The translations under genes and the position numbers were made by a program. From Clostridia bacterium UC5.1-1D2 (GTDB lineage Bacteria > Bacillota > Clostridia > Lachnospirales > Lachnospiraceae), in the NCBI GenBank assembly GCA_001304855.1, contig BBZN01000013.1:1-64000 (forward strand): a DNA stretch of 64,000 nt. The letters run 5' to 3'. Positions 53,678 through 63,778 of the stretch are shown in pieces. Position 1 is the first letter of the stretch, and the number at the start of each line of letters is the position of its first letter. The notes under the pieces are model-generated. The model worked only from the letters and a program-made list of their open reading frames with translations. It did not search any database and was not told the origin of the DNA.

Positions 53678-55077
53678 GTGATTCATCAATTTATCAATAA
53701 TGGTTATCATATTATACTGGATGTGAACAGCGGTTCCGTCCATGTGGTGGACCCTGTGGTCTACCATACGGCCCAGGTTATCTCGGAGAGAATCCCTGAG
53801 ATGGAGCAGCCCCGGGAACTGCCCGGGGACGTAAAGGCAGAGGTGTTTGCCGCCCTTGGAGACCGCTACGGCCGGGAGGAATTGGAGGAAGCGCTGGAGG
53901 ATATCCAGACCCTTATCGATGGGGAACAGTTTCTCACAAAAGACATTTACCGTGACTTTGTAGTGGATTTTAAAAAACGAAAAACGGTTGTGAAAGCTCT
54001 CTGCCTCCATATCGCCCACGACTGTAACCTGGCCTGCCGTTACTGCTTTGCCGAGGAGGGGGAATATCACGGACGCAGGGCGCTTATGAGCTATGAGGTG
54101 GGGAAGAAGGCCCTGGATTTCCTCATTGCCAACTCCGGCGGCAGGGAGCACCTGGAGGTGGACTTCTTTGGGGGAGAACCTCTCCTGAACTGGGATGTGG
54201 TAAAACGCCTGGTGGAGTACGGCCGGTCCAGGGAAGCGGAATGCCACAAGAAATTCCGCTTTACCCTGACGACCAACGGCGTTCTGCTTAACGACCAGAT
54301 TATGGAGTTCTGTAACCGGGAGATGAGCAATGTAGTTCTGAGCCTGGACGGAAGAAAGGACGTCAACGATAAGATGCGCCCATTCAGGAACGGCAGCGGG
54401 AGCTACGATCTGATTGTGCCCAAATTCAAGAAATTTGCAAAGAGCCGGAACCAGATGAACTACTATGTCAGGGGAACCTTCACCAGGAACAATCTGGACT
54501 TTGCAGAGGATGTTCTCCACTATGCAGATTTGGGCTTTGAGCAGATGTCTATGGAGCCTGTGGTGGCGGATCCTTCGGAGGAGTATGCCATCCGCAGCGA
54601 GGATATCCCTGTGATTCTTAAAGAATATGACAGGCTGGCTCTGGAGTTTATCAAGCGGAAGAAGGAAGGGAGAGGGTTCAACTTTTTCCACTTTATGCTG
54701 GATCTGAAAGGGGGCCCTGTGTTGCAAAGCGGATGGCAGGCTGCGGCTCCGGCACAGAATATCTGGCCGTAACCCCGTGGGGAGATTTATATCCCTGCCA
54801 TCAGTTTGTGGGAAATGAAGAATTTCTTCTGGGAAATGTGGACACCGGAATTGTAAAGACGGATATCCGGGACGAATTTAAGACCTGCAATGTATATGCA
54901 AAGGAACACTGCAGGAATTGTTTTGCCAGATTTTACTGTAGCGGCGGATGTTCAGCAAATGCTTATAATTTCACCGGTTCCATTAACGGCGCATATGATA
55001 CCGGCTGTGAGATGCAGAAGAAACGTATCGAGTGCGCCATCATGATTAAGGCTGCTTTGGCAGACGACGAGGTCTGA
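53678..55077 (+). CDS. scfB: SCIFF radical SAM maturase (one frameshift)
   Basis: About 467 residues. I chose GTG 53678, giving MIHQFINNGYHIILDVNSGS, the normal family start; the frame runs open to an ATG at 53579 without conserved sequence. A RiPP-recognition-like N-terminus is followed by the radical SAM core CNLACRYC and VDFFGGEPLLNW, then the SPASM/twitch Cys sets (MAGCGSGTEYL, YPCHQF, CRNCFARFYCSGGC). It forms thioether bridges in SCIFF. One T is lost near 54718. Confidence 0.95.
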
Positions 55078-55085
55078 GTTCGTAT

Positions 55086-56225
55086 ATGAAATATGAAGTG
55101 TTGACAAAAGACGGAAAGGCAAAGCGCGCCAGAATGGAGACGGTTCACGGAACCATCGAGACTCCGGTTTTCATGAACGTGGGCACAGTGGGCGCCATCA
55201 AAGGAGCCGTATCCACCGACGATTTGCGGGAAATCGGCACCCAGGTGGAGCTGTCCAATACGTACCACCTTCATGTGCGCACAGGAGACAAGCTGATCAG
55301 GGAGTTTGGGGGACTTCACAAATTTATGAACTGGGATCGGCCCATACTCACAGATTCCGGCGGCTTTCAAGTGTTCTCCCTGTCCAAGCTGAGGAAAATT
55401 AAGGAGGAGGGCGTTCATTTCAATTCCCACATTGACGGCCGCAAGATATTTATGGGGCCTGAGGAGAGCATGCAGATCCAGTCCAACCTGGGTTCCACGA
55501 TTGCCATGGCCTTTGACGAATGCCCTCCCAGCCACGCAAGCGACGCGTATATACGGGACTCCGTGGCAAGGACCACCCGCTGGCTGGCCCGGTGTAAGGA
55601 GGAGATGGCCCGGCTGAACGCCCTTCCCGGCACTGTGAACAGGGAGCAGCTTCTCTTTGGCATAAACCAGGGAGGTGTGGTGGATGAGATACGCATTGAA
55701 CACGCCAGGACCATCCGGGAGATGGATCTGGACGGTTACGCCGTAGGCGGCCTGGCCGTGGGTGAAAGCCACGAGGAAATGTATCACATTCTGGACGTGA
55801 CGGTCCCCCATCTGCCTGAGGATAAACCTGTATACCTGATGGGAGTGGGGACTCCGGTCAACATTCTGGAGGCGGTTGACCGGGGCGTAGACTTTTTCGA
55901 CTGCGTATATCCTTCCAGAAACGGACGCCACGGCCATGTATATACCAATCAGGGCAAGCTTAACCTTTTTAACCAGCAATATGAGCTGGATTCCCGCCCT
56001 ATAGAGGAGGGCTGCGGCTGTCCGGCCTGCCGATCCTACAGCAGAGCCTATATCCGCCATCTGTTAAAAGCGAAAGAAATGCTTGGAATGAGATTATGTA
56101 CCTTGCATAATTTGTATTTTTATAATACAATGATGAAAGAGATTCGCGACGCCATCGGGGAGCGCCGTTATGCCCGGTACAAAGAGGCCAAGCTGGCCGG
56201 CATGTCAGGCTCCGCAAAAGGCTAA
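55086..56225 (+). CDS. tgt: tRNA-guanine transglycosylase
   Basis: Intact, 379 residues, 8 bases after the maturase. LTDSGGFQVFSLS holds the base-recognition Asp; FDCVYPSRNGRHG holds the nucleophilic Asp; CGCPACRSYSRAYIRHL is the zinc site. It exchanges G34 for the queuine precursor preQ1 in tRNAs for Asn, Asp, His and Tyr. The SCIFF-maturase-tgt-yajC order is common in Clostridia. Confidence 0.95.
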   Translation: MKYEVLTKDGKAKRARMETVHGTIETPVFMNVGTVGAIKGAVSTDDLREIGTQVELSNTYHLHVRTGDKLIREFGGLHKFMNWDRPILTDSGGFQVFSLSKLRKIKEEGVHFNSHIDGRKIFMGPEESMQIQSNLGSTIAMAFDECPPSHASDAYIRDSVARTTRWLARCKEEMARLNALPGTVNREQLLFGINQGGVVDEIRIEHARTIREMDLDGYAVGGLAVGESHEEMYHILDVTVPHLPEDKPVYLMGVGTPVNILEAVDRGVDFFDCVYPSRNGRHGHVYTNQGKLNLFNQQYELDSRPIEEGCGCPACRSYSRAYIRHLLKAKEMLGMRLCTLHNLYFYNTMMKEIRDAIGERRYARYKEAKLAGMSGSAKG

Positions 56226-56284
56226 ATCTACGAAATAAAAACTGCTGTGGCGAGGCGGCGGCAGGTATGAAGGAGGAAATAAGA

Positions 56285-56566
56285 ATGAATACAAGTAGTC
56301 CTATTTTCTGGATTCTCTATATTGTTCTTCTTGGCGGTATGCTATACTTTATGGCAATCCGGCCACAGAAGAAGGAGAAGCAGAGACAGCAGGAGCTGCT
56401 CAGCAGTGTTGCAGTAGGTGATACCATACTGACCAGCAGCGGATTTTACGGTGTTATCATCGATATGACCGATGACACAGTAATCGTGGAGTTCGGCAGC
56501 AATAAGAACTGCCGTATTCCCATGCAGAAAGCAGCTATCGTTCAGGTTGAAAAACCGGAAGCTTAA
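56285..56566 (+). CDS. yajC: Preprotein translocase subunit YajC
   Basis: Intact, 93 residues. ATG 56285 follows AAGGAGGAAATAAG. One N-terminal helix (PIFWILYIVLLGGMLYFMAI) followed by RPQKKEKQRQQELLSSVAVGD and TSSGFYGVI, the typical YajC pattern. Accessory subunit of SecDF-YajC. A terminator follows. Confidence 0.95.
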   Translation: MNTSSPIFWILYIVLLGGMLYFMAIRPQKKEKQRQQELLSSVAVGDTILTSSGFYGVIIDMTDDTVIVEFGSNKNCRIPMQKAAIVQVEKPEA

Positions 56567-56574
56567 AGGGCATA

Positions 56575-56606
56575 AAACCCGGGCGTTGAGTCCCGGGTTT
56601 TTGATT
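56575..56606 (+). terminator. Terminator after yajC
   Basis: AAACCCGGG and CCCGGGTTT with a seven-base loop, followed by TTGATTTCC and a further T-run. Confidence 0.9.
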
Positions 56607-56647
56607 TCCTTTTTTTGGCAGACAAGAGAGAAGGCGGGAGGAATTGG

Positions 56648-57264
56648 ATGATTAAAAATATTGTATTTGACATGGGAAATGTATTGGTGGATTATGTGGG
56701 AGACAAGGTGTGCAGTATTTTTACGGAGGATAAGGAGATGGCCAGGGAGGTTGCCGCTGCCGTATTTGTGTCCCCTGAATGGGTTTTTCTGGATATGGGC
56801 ATCATTTCCGAGGAGGAGGGGCTGAGGAACATGCAGTCCCGTCTGGATACAGAGGAAAAGCGGCAGCTGGCGGCCCGGTCTTTCTGGCACTGGCATGAGT
56901 ATAATATGACGCTAAGCCGGGGATGGAGGAGGTGGTGAGGGAGCTGAAAGCCGGCGGCTACGGTATATATCTCTGCTCCAACGCCTCTGTGCGCCTGCTC
57001 TCCTGCTACAAGGAGACGATTCCTGCCATCGACTGCTTTGACGGGGTTCTATTCTCCGCAGAGGTGAAATGTATGAAGCCGCAAAAGGAGATCTATGCCC
57101 ATTTTTTCAACCGTTTTGGTTTGAAGCCGGAGGAGTGCTTTTTTATCGATGACCTGGATAATAACATTCAGGGAGCAAGGGACTGCGGTATGGACGGATA
57201 CTGCTTTGCAGACGGCAATGTGGCCGGGCTTAGAGACGTGCTGGGGCGTCTGAATAGGGAATAA
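56648..57264 (+). CDS. HAD-superfamily hydrolase, subclass IA (one frameshift)
   Basis: About 206 residues. ATG 56648 after GGGAGGAATTGG. Motif I NIVFDMGNVLVDY, motif II LCSNAS, motif III Lys in KCMKPQKEIY and motif IV FFIDDLDNNIQGA are all present. Motif I is DMG, without the second acid of DxD, as in YihX-type sugar phosphatases. One base is lost near 56925. Substrate unknown. Confidence 0.85.
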
Positions 57265-57284
57265 TTTCCGGTACTGCATAGAAA

Positions 57285-57316
57285 AAGCTCCGCACCATCA
57301 GGTACGGAGCACTTTC
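57285..57316 (+). terminator. Terminator after the HAD gene
   Basis: GCTCCGCACC and GGTACGGAGC (one mismatch) form a stem after AAAAA and before ACTTTCTT. Confidence 0.7.
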
Positions 57317-57557
57317 TTAGGATTTCGGATTTTCAAAAAGGGTTGAAGGATAGTTGTAAATATTCGTGCATCTCTTATGTACTTAGTATAGCATGCAATC
57401 TTCTGGAATGTTTGAATGTTCCTTGAATAGATTATTAAGAATTTCTTAAAAATCGCCAGGGGAAGGAAGGCATTGATCAGAAAGGATTTTCTGTACAAGT
57501 CTTTTAAAATCCCGGTTTATAACAAATATTTTCTGAGGGCTTAGGATCTCCAGACAA

Positions 57558-57590
57558 AAAATACTGAGCAGTGGCTCAGTATCTTTTTAT
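57558..57590 (+). terminator. Isolated hairpin terminator
   Basis: ATACTGAGC and GCTCAGTAT pair exactly around a four-base loop, followed by CTTTTTATC. It lies 250 bases after the previous terminator with no gene between, so it may end a small RNA. Confidence 0.75.
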
Positions 57591-57802
57591 CTATATTTAG
57601 AACATGTCTTAATTTCTGGGGGATGCCCGGCGCTGCTATAACATTGCGTTAGGGAGGAGCCGGGCGCGTCATCTCTGACTGATATGAATATAACACAAAA
57701 TTCTTTGGACTTCAATGAAAGTCAGGTAAATGTAATGAAGTGTAATCTTTCTTACAAAAACCTGACTGAATGAAAGATTTTATGAATACAGGCGGCCAAT
57801 CT

Positions 57803-57832
57803 TTGGACAGATAATTTGCATATAACTATAAT
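57803..57832 (+). promoter_or_regulatory. Sigma-A promoter of the adenine deaminase gene
   Basis: TTGGAC (57803-57808), 18-base spacer, TATAAT (57827-57832). Confidence 0.7.
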
Positions 57833-57928
57833 GATTTCAGAATATTGTACTTTCTTCCATATTATAGTATTATAAAATAAAAGAGAGATTCCGAGAGTAT
57901 ATCAATATGAATCAGGAGGAGATATATT

Positions 57929-59675
57929 GTGGGCGCATACGGTGATTTTAAAAAAATGATGGATATTGCAGCAGGCAGGAAAAAGGCGTCCCTGGTCTTA
58001 AAGCAGGGGACGATCGTAAATGTGTTTACGGAGCACACAGAGGTAGCCGATATCGCCATTGAAGATGGGTACATAGCGGGAATCGGGGAATATGAAGGTG
58101 TAGAAACTGTAAATATGAAGGGCAGGTACATCTGTCCGGGGTTTATTGACGGACATATTCATTTAGAAAGCTCTATGGTGTCGCCCCCTGAATTTGAGAA
58201 GGCGGTCCTTCCCCATGGAACGACGGCAGTTATAACAGATCCCCATGAAATAGCAAATGTGGCAGGCGCTCAGGGAATTGGCTATATGCTGGCAGCTACG
58301 GCGGATCTGGATTTGGATGTGTTTTTTATGATGCCATCCTGCGTTCCTTCCACGAGCCTTGACGAATCCGGGGCTGTCTTGAAGTCGGAGGATTTGAAAC
58401 CCTACTATGATAACCCAAGAGTCCTCGGCCTGGCGGAGGTGATGAATTCTTATGGGGTTGTGTCCGGGGACGAGGAGCTTTGGCCAAACTTTCCGATGCG
58501 GGTAAAAGGGGTCTGACTGTGGACGGCCATGCCCCCTTCCTGGAGGGCAAGGAGCTGTGCGCCTATGTGTGCGCAGGGGTTCTGTCCGACCATGAGTGTT
58601 CGGATGTGGGGGAGGCGTTAGGGAAGCTGGCCAGAGGCCAGTGGATTATGATTCGGGAGGGAACGGCTGCCAGGAACCTGGAAGCCTTATGCCGCTGTTT
58701 GAGGCCCCTTACTATGAGCGATGCATGCTGGTGACGGATGACAAGCATCCCGGAGATTTGATTGCTATGGGGCACATTGACTACATTATACGGAAAGCGG
58801 TGGCTCTGGGAGCGGACCCGGTGAAAGCCATCAAGATGGGAACCCTTTGCTGCGCGCGCTGCTTCGGCCTGAAGGACAGAGGCGCCATTATGCCGGGCAT
58901 GCGGGCGGACCTGGCGGTTCTGGAGGATCTGAAAGAGATAAAGGTGCTGGAGGTTTACAAGGACGGCTGTCTGGCTGCGAAAGACGGGGTGTGCCTGGGG
59001 GGGAAAACCTTCCAAAGGGGGGAGCTGAGACGGAATTCCCCAAAGTCTTTGACTCCTTCCATATGGATGAGATAAGGCCGGAGGACATGGAGCTTACACA
59101 GAGGGGCCCCACCCAGCGGGTGATTCTTCTACAGCCCCATGAGCTTCTCACCAAAGAGAGGCTTGTGCCATGGAAGAATGTGCCGGGATTTGCACCGGGA
59201 GTAGACGTCCGCCGGGATATTCTCAAGGCTGCCGTCTTTGAGCGCCATCTTGGAACCGGCCATGTGGGACTGGGATTTGTAGGGGGCTATGGGCTTAAAA
59301 AAGGAGCGGTAGCCACCAGCGTTGCCCACGACTCCCACAATCTCATCGTAGTGGGGACGAATGACCGGGATATGGCCCTGGCTGCCAATGCGGTGCGGGC
59401 AAACTGCGGCGGCCTGGCTGTGGCTGCAGAGGGGCGGGTCACAGGTGAGCTGGCCCTGCCCATCGGCGGGATTATGGACAGACGCATCGGTGTACCAGGT
59501 GGAGGAGCGTCTGAAGGCGCTGAAAGAAAGCCTGAAGGAATCAGGTATCAGCCAGGACATTGACGCCTTCATGACATTGGCTTTCGTGAGTCTTCCTGTC
59601 ATACCGAAGCTGAGAATAAATACGTACGGAATCATCGACGTGGAGAGACAGAAGGTGGTGGAGGCTTCCTTCTAA
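57929..59675 (+). CDS. ade: Adenine deaminase (four frameshifts)
   Basis: About 583 residues. GTG start 57929 follows AGGAGGAGATATATT. Metal-dependent hydrolase motifs: CPGFIDGHIHLESSMVSP, TAVITDPHEIANVAG, LTVDGHAPF and MLVTDDKHPGDL. The C-terminal domain reads HVGLGFVGGYGLKKGAVATS and ends NTYGIIDVERQKVVEASF. It converts adenine to hypoxanthine and ammonia for purine salvage. Single-base losses near 58478, 58690, 59028 and 59483. Confidence 0.9.
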
Positions 59676-59785
59676 AAGCCTGCGGCGCCGGAAAATATCA
59701 GAAGGCCGGGCGCCGCGTACCTGTCCCCTGTGGAACGGAATCCATTCTCCGGGAATATGCTAATAAAAAAGGAGAATACGGTGAT

Positions 59786-60681
59786 GTGAATCAGGCAAGA
59801 AAAGAAATTAATTGTGAAGAAGTATATTCCATGGGGATAACAGGCCGGGGTGTGGGGGTTGCGGTCCTTGACACAGGTATTTATCTCCATGAGGATTTTA
59901 AGGATAGAGTCGCTGGGTTTGCGGACTTCGTAAATCACAGGCAGTCACCTTATGATGACAATGGCCACGGAACCCATATTGCAGCTATGATAGGAGGGAG
60001 CGGCCTTTCGTCGGAGGGAACCTACCGTGGAGTGGCTCCCGGATGCCGCCTGATATCCGTAAAAGTACTGGATCATAAGGGGAACGGGTATGCCTCGGAT
60101 GTGCTGGCAGGATTAAAATGGATCCGTGAACACAGGGAGGAGTACGGCATACGGATTGTGAATATATCCGTAGGTTCCCTGTCCCGAAAAGATATGACGG
60201 AAAATTCAATTTTGGTGCGGGGGGTTAATGCGGCCTGGGATGACGGTTTGATTGTAGTAGTGGCAGCCGGAAATCATGGACCGGGCCGCATGACCATTAC
60301 AACTCCGGGTATCAGCCGCAAGGTTATTACAGTGGCTGTTCCGATGATCACAAAGAGGTGGAGGTCATGGGAAGCCGTATGGTGGATTATTCCGGCAGAG
60401 GGCCTACGGTGGCATGCATCTGCAAGCCGGACATTGTAGCTCCGGGTTCAGGCATTATAAGCTGCTGCAATGAACCGGGAAAGTATTTTTCAAAATCAGG
60501 AACCAGTATGTCGACGCCCCTTGTATCCGGGGCGATTGCCCTTTTGTTGGAGAAATATCCAAAGATGAGCAATAAAGATGTAAAGCTCCGCATCCGGGAA
60601 CGGGCTGTGGATCTGGGGCTTCCCCACAATCAGCAGGGGTGGGGAAAGCTGGATGCAGGCCGTCTTTTGGCAGATAGCTGA
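59786..60681 (+). CDS. Intracellular subtilisin-like S8 peptidase (one frameshift)
   Basis: About 299 residues. GTG start 59786 with AAAGGAGAAT upstream. The triad is complete: Asp in VAVLDTGIY, His in DDNGHGTHIAAMIGG and Ser in SGTSMSTPLVSGA. No signal peptide, so an intracellular serine protease of the ISP type. One base lost near 60335. Separate terminator follows. Confidence 0.85.
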
Positions 60682-60734
60682 AAGGGTGTTTTGAGAAGTA
60701 AGGGCCGGTTACGGCCAGGTATCGCATAGACAGA

Positions 60735-60783
60735 AAGGGACCCCCATCCCGGCCAAGATACACGGCCGGAATGGGGCCTTTTC
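60735..60783 (+). terminator. Terminator after the S8 peptidase gene
   Basis: CCCCATCCCGGCC and GGCCGGAATGGGG pair with one mismatch; the stem can extend with AAGG/CCTT and ends in TTTT. Confidence 0.8.
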
Positions 60784-60944
60784 GGTGAAGCATGTCTGAA
60801 AACCGCTTTCTGTCAGCTGTGAGTTTCCCCTTGCGGCAGGCTTCGTCCAAATAAGGGCGCATAGCGGGCCATGCAGCCTGGATTTGGGTCAAAGATGCAG
60901 AGAAGGGGCGTGCAGATGGCAGGAATGAATGTTCAGACAGCGTT

Positions 60945-61803
60945 TCAGGCTTCCCAGCGCCCTGAAGCCCCGCAGGGCAGCGCCAGGCCTGTTCTGGTCA
61001 CGGTCAGCCCTACCTCCTGCGCCTCTACATAGCCGCCAAACCTGGGGAGAATTTCCACGCCCATCATATAGGAAAGAACAGCGGGAGCCAGACCTGTGGT
61101 ATAGGAATTAATAAGGAAGAAAAGAGGATGATCCGAGAGGAGCTGCACACACAGTTTACCAAGGGGTGGATGGCGTCTTCTATTTTCCAGATTTCTCCTT
61201 TTGGCCCTCTGCCGTAGGAGGGAGGGTCCATGATGACGGCGTCGTAGCGGTTCCCCCTGCGGATCTCCCTTTCCACAAATTTTACACAGTCGTCTACAAT
61301 CCAGCGCACAGGGGCGTTTGCCAGGCCTGAGGACATGGCGTTTTCTTTTGCCCAGTTGACCATGCCCTTGGAAGCGTCCACATGGGTCACGGCTGCGCCT
61401 GCACTGGCGGCAGACAGAGTTGCCCCTCCCGTGTAAGCAAACAGGTTTAATACTTTCACCGGCCTTCCGGCCTCCCTGATTTTTTCCCGAACCAGTCCCA
61501 GTTGGCAGCCTGTTCAGGAAACAGGCCGGTATGCTTAAAGCTGAAGGGCTTCAGATTAAATGTGAGCCCCTTATAGCCCACCGTCCACTGCTGGGGAAGG
61601 TCAAAGAATTCCCATTCCCCCCCACCCTTGCTGCTGCGGTGGTAATGGCCGTTCCTGTGTTTCCATCCCCTGTGGTCTGTGGGCGTGTCCCATATGACCT
61701 GGGGGTCCGGCCGCACTAAGAGATACGTGCCCCAGCGCTCCAGCTTCTCTCCCTTGGAGCAGTCAATCACTTCATAATCCTTCCATCCGTCCGCAAGCCA
61801 CAT
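60945..61803 (-). CDS. Class I SAM-dependent rRNA-type methyltransferase (RlmI-like, frameshifts)
   Basis: About 286 residues on the minus strand. I chose ATG 61803 with GAGG upstream; the longer start at 61836 would leave almost no leader after the promoter. N-terminal FNLKPFSFKHTGLFPEQAANW, SAM site VLNLFAYTGGATLSAASAGA and catalytic DPPSYGRGPKGEIW are typical of RlmI/YccW-type cytosine-C5 methyltransferases of 23S rRNA, without the PUA domain. Frame changes near 61480 and 61150. Ends at 60945. Confidence 0.8.
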
Positions 61804-61853
61804 TGTATTATTAACCTCATTTCTTCTGAATTTCATCGCTGCTTATGATAAAG

Positions 61854-61883
61854 AGTATAGACTAACTTCCGAGTAAACGTCAA
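61854..61883 (-). promoter_or_regulatory. Minus-strand promoter of the methyltransferase gene
   Basis: Read on the minus strand: TTGACG, 18-base spacer, TATACT (complement of 61854-61859). Confidence 0.65.
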
Positions 61884-62054
61884 GTATTGAGGGGATTTTC
61901 GGAAAAAAGGCAACATTTCCCCAAATTGTAATTAAATTGAAAGATATATTTGGTTGCTAATTTAGATAAGCCTTGATACAATATACCGTAGGATGACCGT
62001 GTACTGTTAAAGTACATGGCCGCGGGAGAGCAGATAGAAAGAGGAGTTGAGCAT

Positions 62055-63413
62055 ATGAAGAAAGGTGTAGTGGCAGTGTGGGCGCTGGCAGCAATGCTGT
62101 CTTTGGGTACGGCTACTATCTCTGCTATGGCGGCAGAGGGATGGGCTCAATCGGGAAGCAGCTGGGTGTATTATGATTCCAACGGCAACCGTGTATATAA
62201 TACATGGAAGAAAGGGGCGGACAACCAGTGGCGGTATGTGGACGGCGACGGCGTCATGGCTGTCAACGCATGGGTGGATTCCGATTATTATGTGGACAGC
62301 AACGGCATTATGCTTACGGAAAAGTGGCTGAAGCTGACGGGTGATGAAGAGAATGAATATGAGTGGTATTACTTCGGCAGCAGCGGAAAAGTGATTAACG
62401 ACGCCTGGAAGAAAATAGATAACAAGTGGTATCATTTCGACGATGACGGCCGGATGGAGACAGGCTGGATTCTGGACGATATGTATTATACAGGAACAGA
62501 CGGTGTTATGAGAACCGGGTGGCAGAAGCTGGATCTTCCTGACGATGATGACAGGGGCGGCGACTATGTAACCCCCGGAATTGACAGCTACACCGACGAC
62601 GACGGAAAATACTGGTTTTACTTTGCCTCCAACGGCAAAAAGTATTCGCCTGAGAACTCGGATTCCGAGTACAGCGCCAGAAAGATCGACGGCGTTTACT
62701 ACTGTTTTGACGAGAATGGGGCGATGCAGACGGGATGGAAGAATGTCCGCTCCAACAGCAACGATTCCATAGAGGATTATATGTATTTCGGCTCCGACGG
62801 AAAGGCCAGAATCGGCTGGTACTCCATAGAACCGCCGGATGATCTCAACGGTTATGAGGAGGCGGTTGAATGGTTCTATTTTACCAACAGCGGAAAGCCC
62901 AGAGCCTCTGATTCGGAGAAGCTTAAGTCCAGTGATATTGTGAAGCTGAACGGAAAATCTTATCTCTTTAATCATCTTGGAAATCCGGTATACGGCTTAA
63001 AGAAGGTTTATACAGGTAACGGAGAGGATGACTGGACTACATACTATTTTGGAGACAGGGAGAAGAGCTGCGTTCAGAAGGGCAAGATGAAGATCACGGA
63101 GGATGACGGCAACAAGTCGGATTTTTATTTCCAGGAAAACGGACGGGGTTACAACGGGGTGAAGGATAATTACCTCTATTATAAAGGAAAGCTCCAGAAA
63201 GCCACAGACGGGCAGAAGTATGTGTGTTACCGTGTGGGAGGCAGCAACTATGTGGTGAATTCCTCAGGAAAGGTGATGAAGGGGAAAAAGGTTAAGAACA
63301 GCGACGGCGTGGAGCTGGTTACCAACAGCAGCGGCATTCTGACAAAGGCGGACGACGATACGGACATTGATTCCTATATCACAGAGCCAGTGGAGCCATA
63401 CTGCACAGAGTGA
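62055..63413 (+). CDS. Secreted cell-wall-binding repeat protein
   Basis: Intact, 452 residues. ATG 62055 after GAGGAGTTGAGC. Signal peptide MKKGVVAVWALAAMLSLGTA ending AMA, then about fifteen aromatic/glycine repeats such as SSWVYYDSNGNRV and NKWYHFDDDGRMETGW. Only repeats, no catalytic domain. Same family as the minus-strand gene at 32431. It likely decorates the wall or spore surface by binding teichoic-acid choline or similar. Confidence 0.85.
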   Translation: MKKGVVAVWALAAMLSLGTATISAMAAEGWAQSGSSWVYYDSNGNRVYNTWKKGADNQWRYVDGDGVMAVNAWVDSDYYVDSNGIMLTEKWLKLTGDEENEYEWYYFGSSGKVINDAWKKIDNKWYHFDDDGRMETGWILDDMYYTGTDGVMRTGWQKLDLPDDDDRGGDYVTPGIDSYTDDDGKYWFYFASNGKKYSPENSDSEYSARKIDGVYYCFDENGAMQTGWKNVRSNSNDSIEDYMYFGSDGKARIGWYSIEPPDDLNGYEEAVEWFYFTNSGKPRASDSEKLKSSDIVKLNGKSYLFNHLGNPVYGLKKVYTGNGEDDWTTYYFGDREKSCVQKGKMKITEDDGNKSDFYFQENGRGYNGVKDNYLYYKGKLQKATDGQKYVCYRVGGSNYVVNSSGKVMKGKKVKNSDGVELVTNSSGILTKADDDTDIDSYITEPVEPYCTE

Positions 63414-63432
63414 TTAGAGAAGGTGTAAATGG

Positions 63433-63466
63433 GAAAGACTTCTATAACAGAGGTCTTTCTTTTTTG
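63433..63466 (+). terminator. Terminator after the wall-binding gene
   Basis: GAAAGACTTC and GAGGTCTTTC form the stem, followed by seven T. Confidence 0.85.
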
Positions 63467-63512
63467 CTCTTTGGCCCCTGTTTCGGGTGTGAAAAAGAAA
63501 ATAAAAAAATAC

Positions 63513-63541
63513 TTGCACATTCTGCAAATGTATGATATTAT
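63513..63541 (+). promoter_or_regulatory. Promoter of the S10 ribosomal operon
   Basis: TTGCAC (63513-63518), 17-base spacer, TATTAT (63536-63541), about 240 bases before rpsJ. Confidence 0.75.
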
Positions 63542-63547
63542 AACAAG

Positions 63548-63778
63548 GCTGTGGCATGATAGCGTTGAAGCGCGAGGTTGCTGCCTACAAAGTGAGGCAG
63601 GTTTTCCGTGGAGCGAATGTCAAGTTAGGAAACTGGCGACAAGTCACTGTACCAATTAAAGATACTGCAGGATTAACAGCAGAGTCAGTGTGGAGTTCTT
63701 TCAGGACACACACGGAAACGTGTACAGTCACCGCTTGTCGTACTTGGTTTAAAAGTGCGAAAAGGAGGCGACTTTTTT
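63548..63778 (+). promoter_or_regulatory. Long leader of the S10 operon
   Basis: About 230 untranslated bases between promoter and rpsJ. Contains several local inverted repeats, such as ACACACGGAAACGTGT near 63708-63723 and CCTGCCTACAAAGTGAGGCAGG-type pairing near 63585-63602. A leader of this length is expected for L4-type autoregulation; an 87-codon frame inside has no ribosome site and is not called. Confidence 0.5.

Larger units (their letters stand above)
57317..57928. other. 612-base gene-free stretch with several structured elements
   Basis: No supported ORF. Contents in order: an AT-rich part; a strong hairpin with T-run at 57558-57590; a CCCGGC/GCCGGG inverted pair near 57626-57668; nested inverted repeats GTCAGGT/ACCTGAC (57721-57727 and 57760-57766) enclosing TGTAA/TTACA; and the ade promoter. 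No purine-riboswitch sequence is recognisable. Confidence 0.5.

Noticed and set aside
53444-54727. 427-codon minus-strand frame
   Set aside because: Antisense to the SCIFF precursor and maturase, whose motifs are certain.
57298-57498. 66-codon minus-strand frame in the gap before ade
   Set aside because: AT-rich, no ribosome site, overlaps the HAD terminator.
57600-57928. Purine riboswitch before adenine deaminase
   Set aside because: The conserved purine-riboswitch core could not be found in the leader; only unrelated inverted repeats are present.
60455-60892. Minus-strand frame next to the S8 peptidase
   Set aside because: It starts with TTG without a ribosome site, crosses a strong terminator and overlaps the peptidase gene.
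62007-62975. 322-codon minus-strand frame
   Set aside because: Antisense shadow of the cell-wall-binding repeat gene; Val/Ile-rich because it opposes repeated Asp/Asn/Tyr codons.
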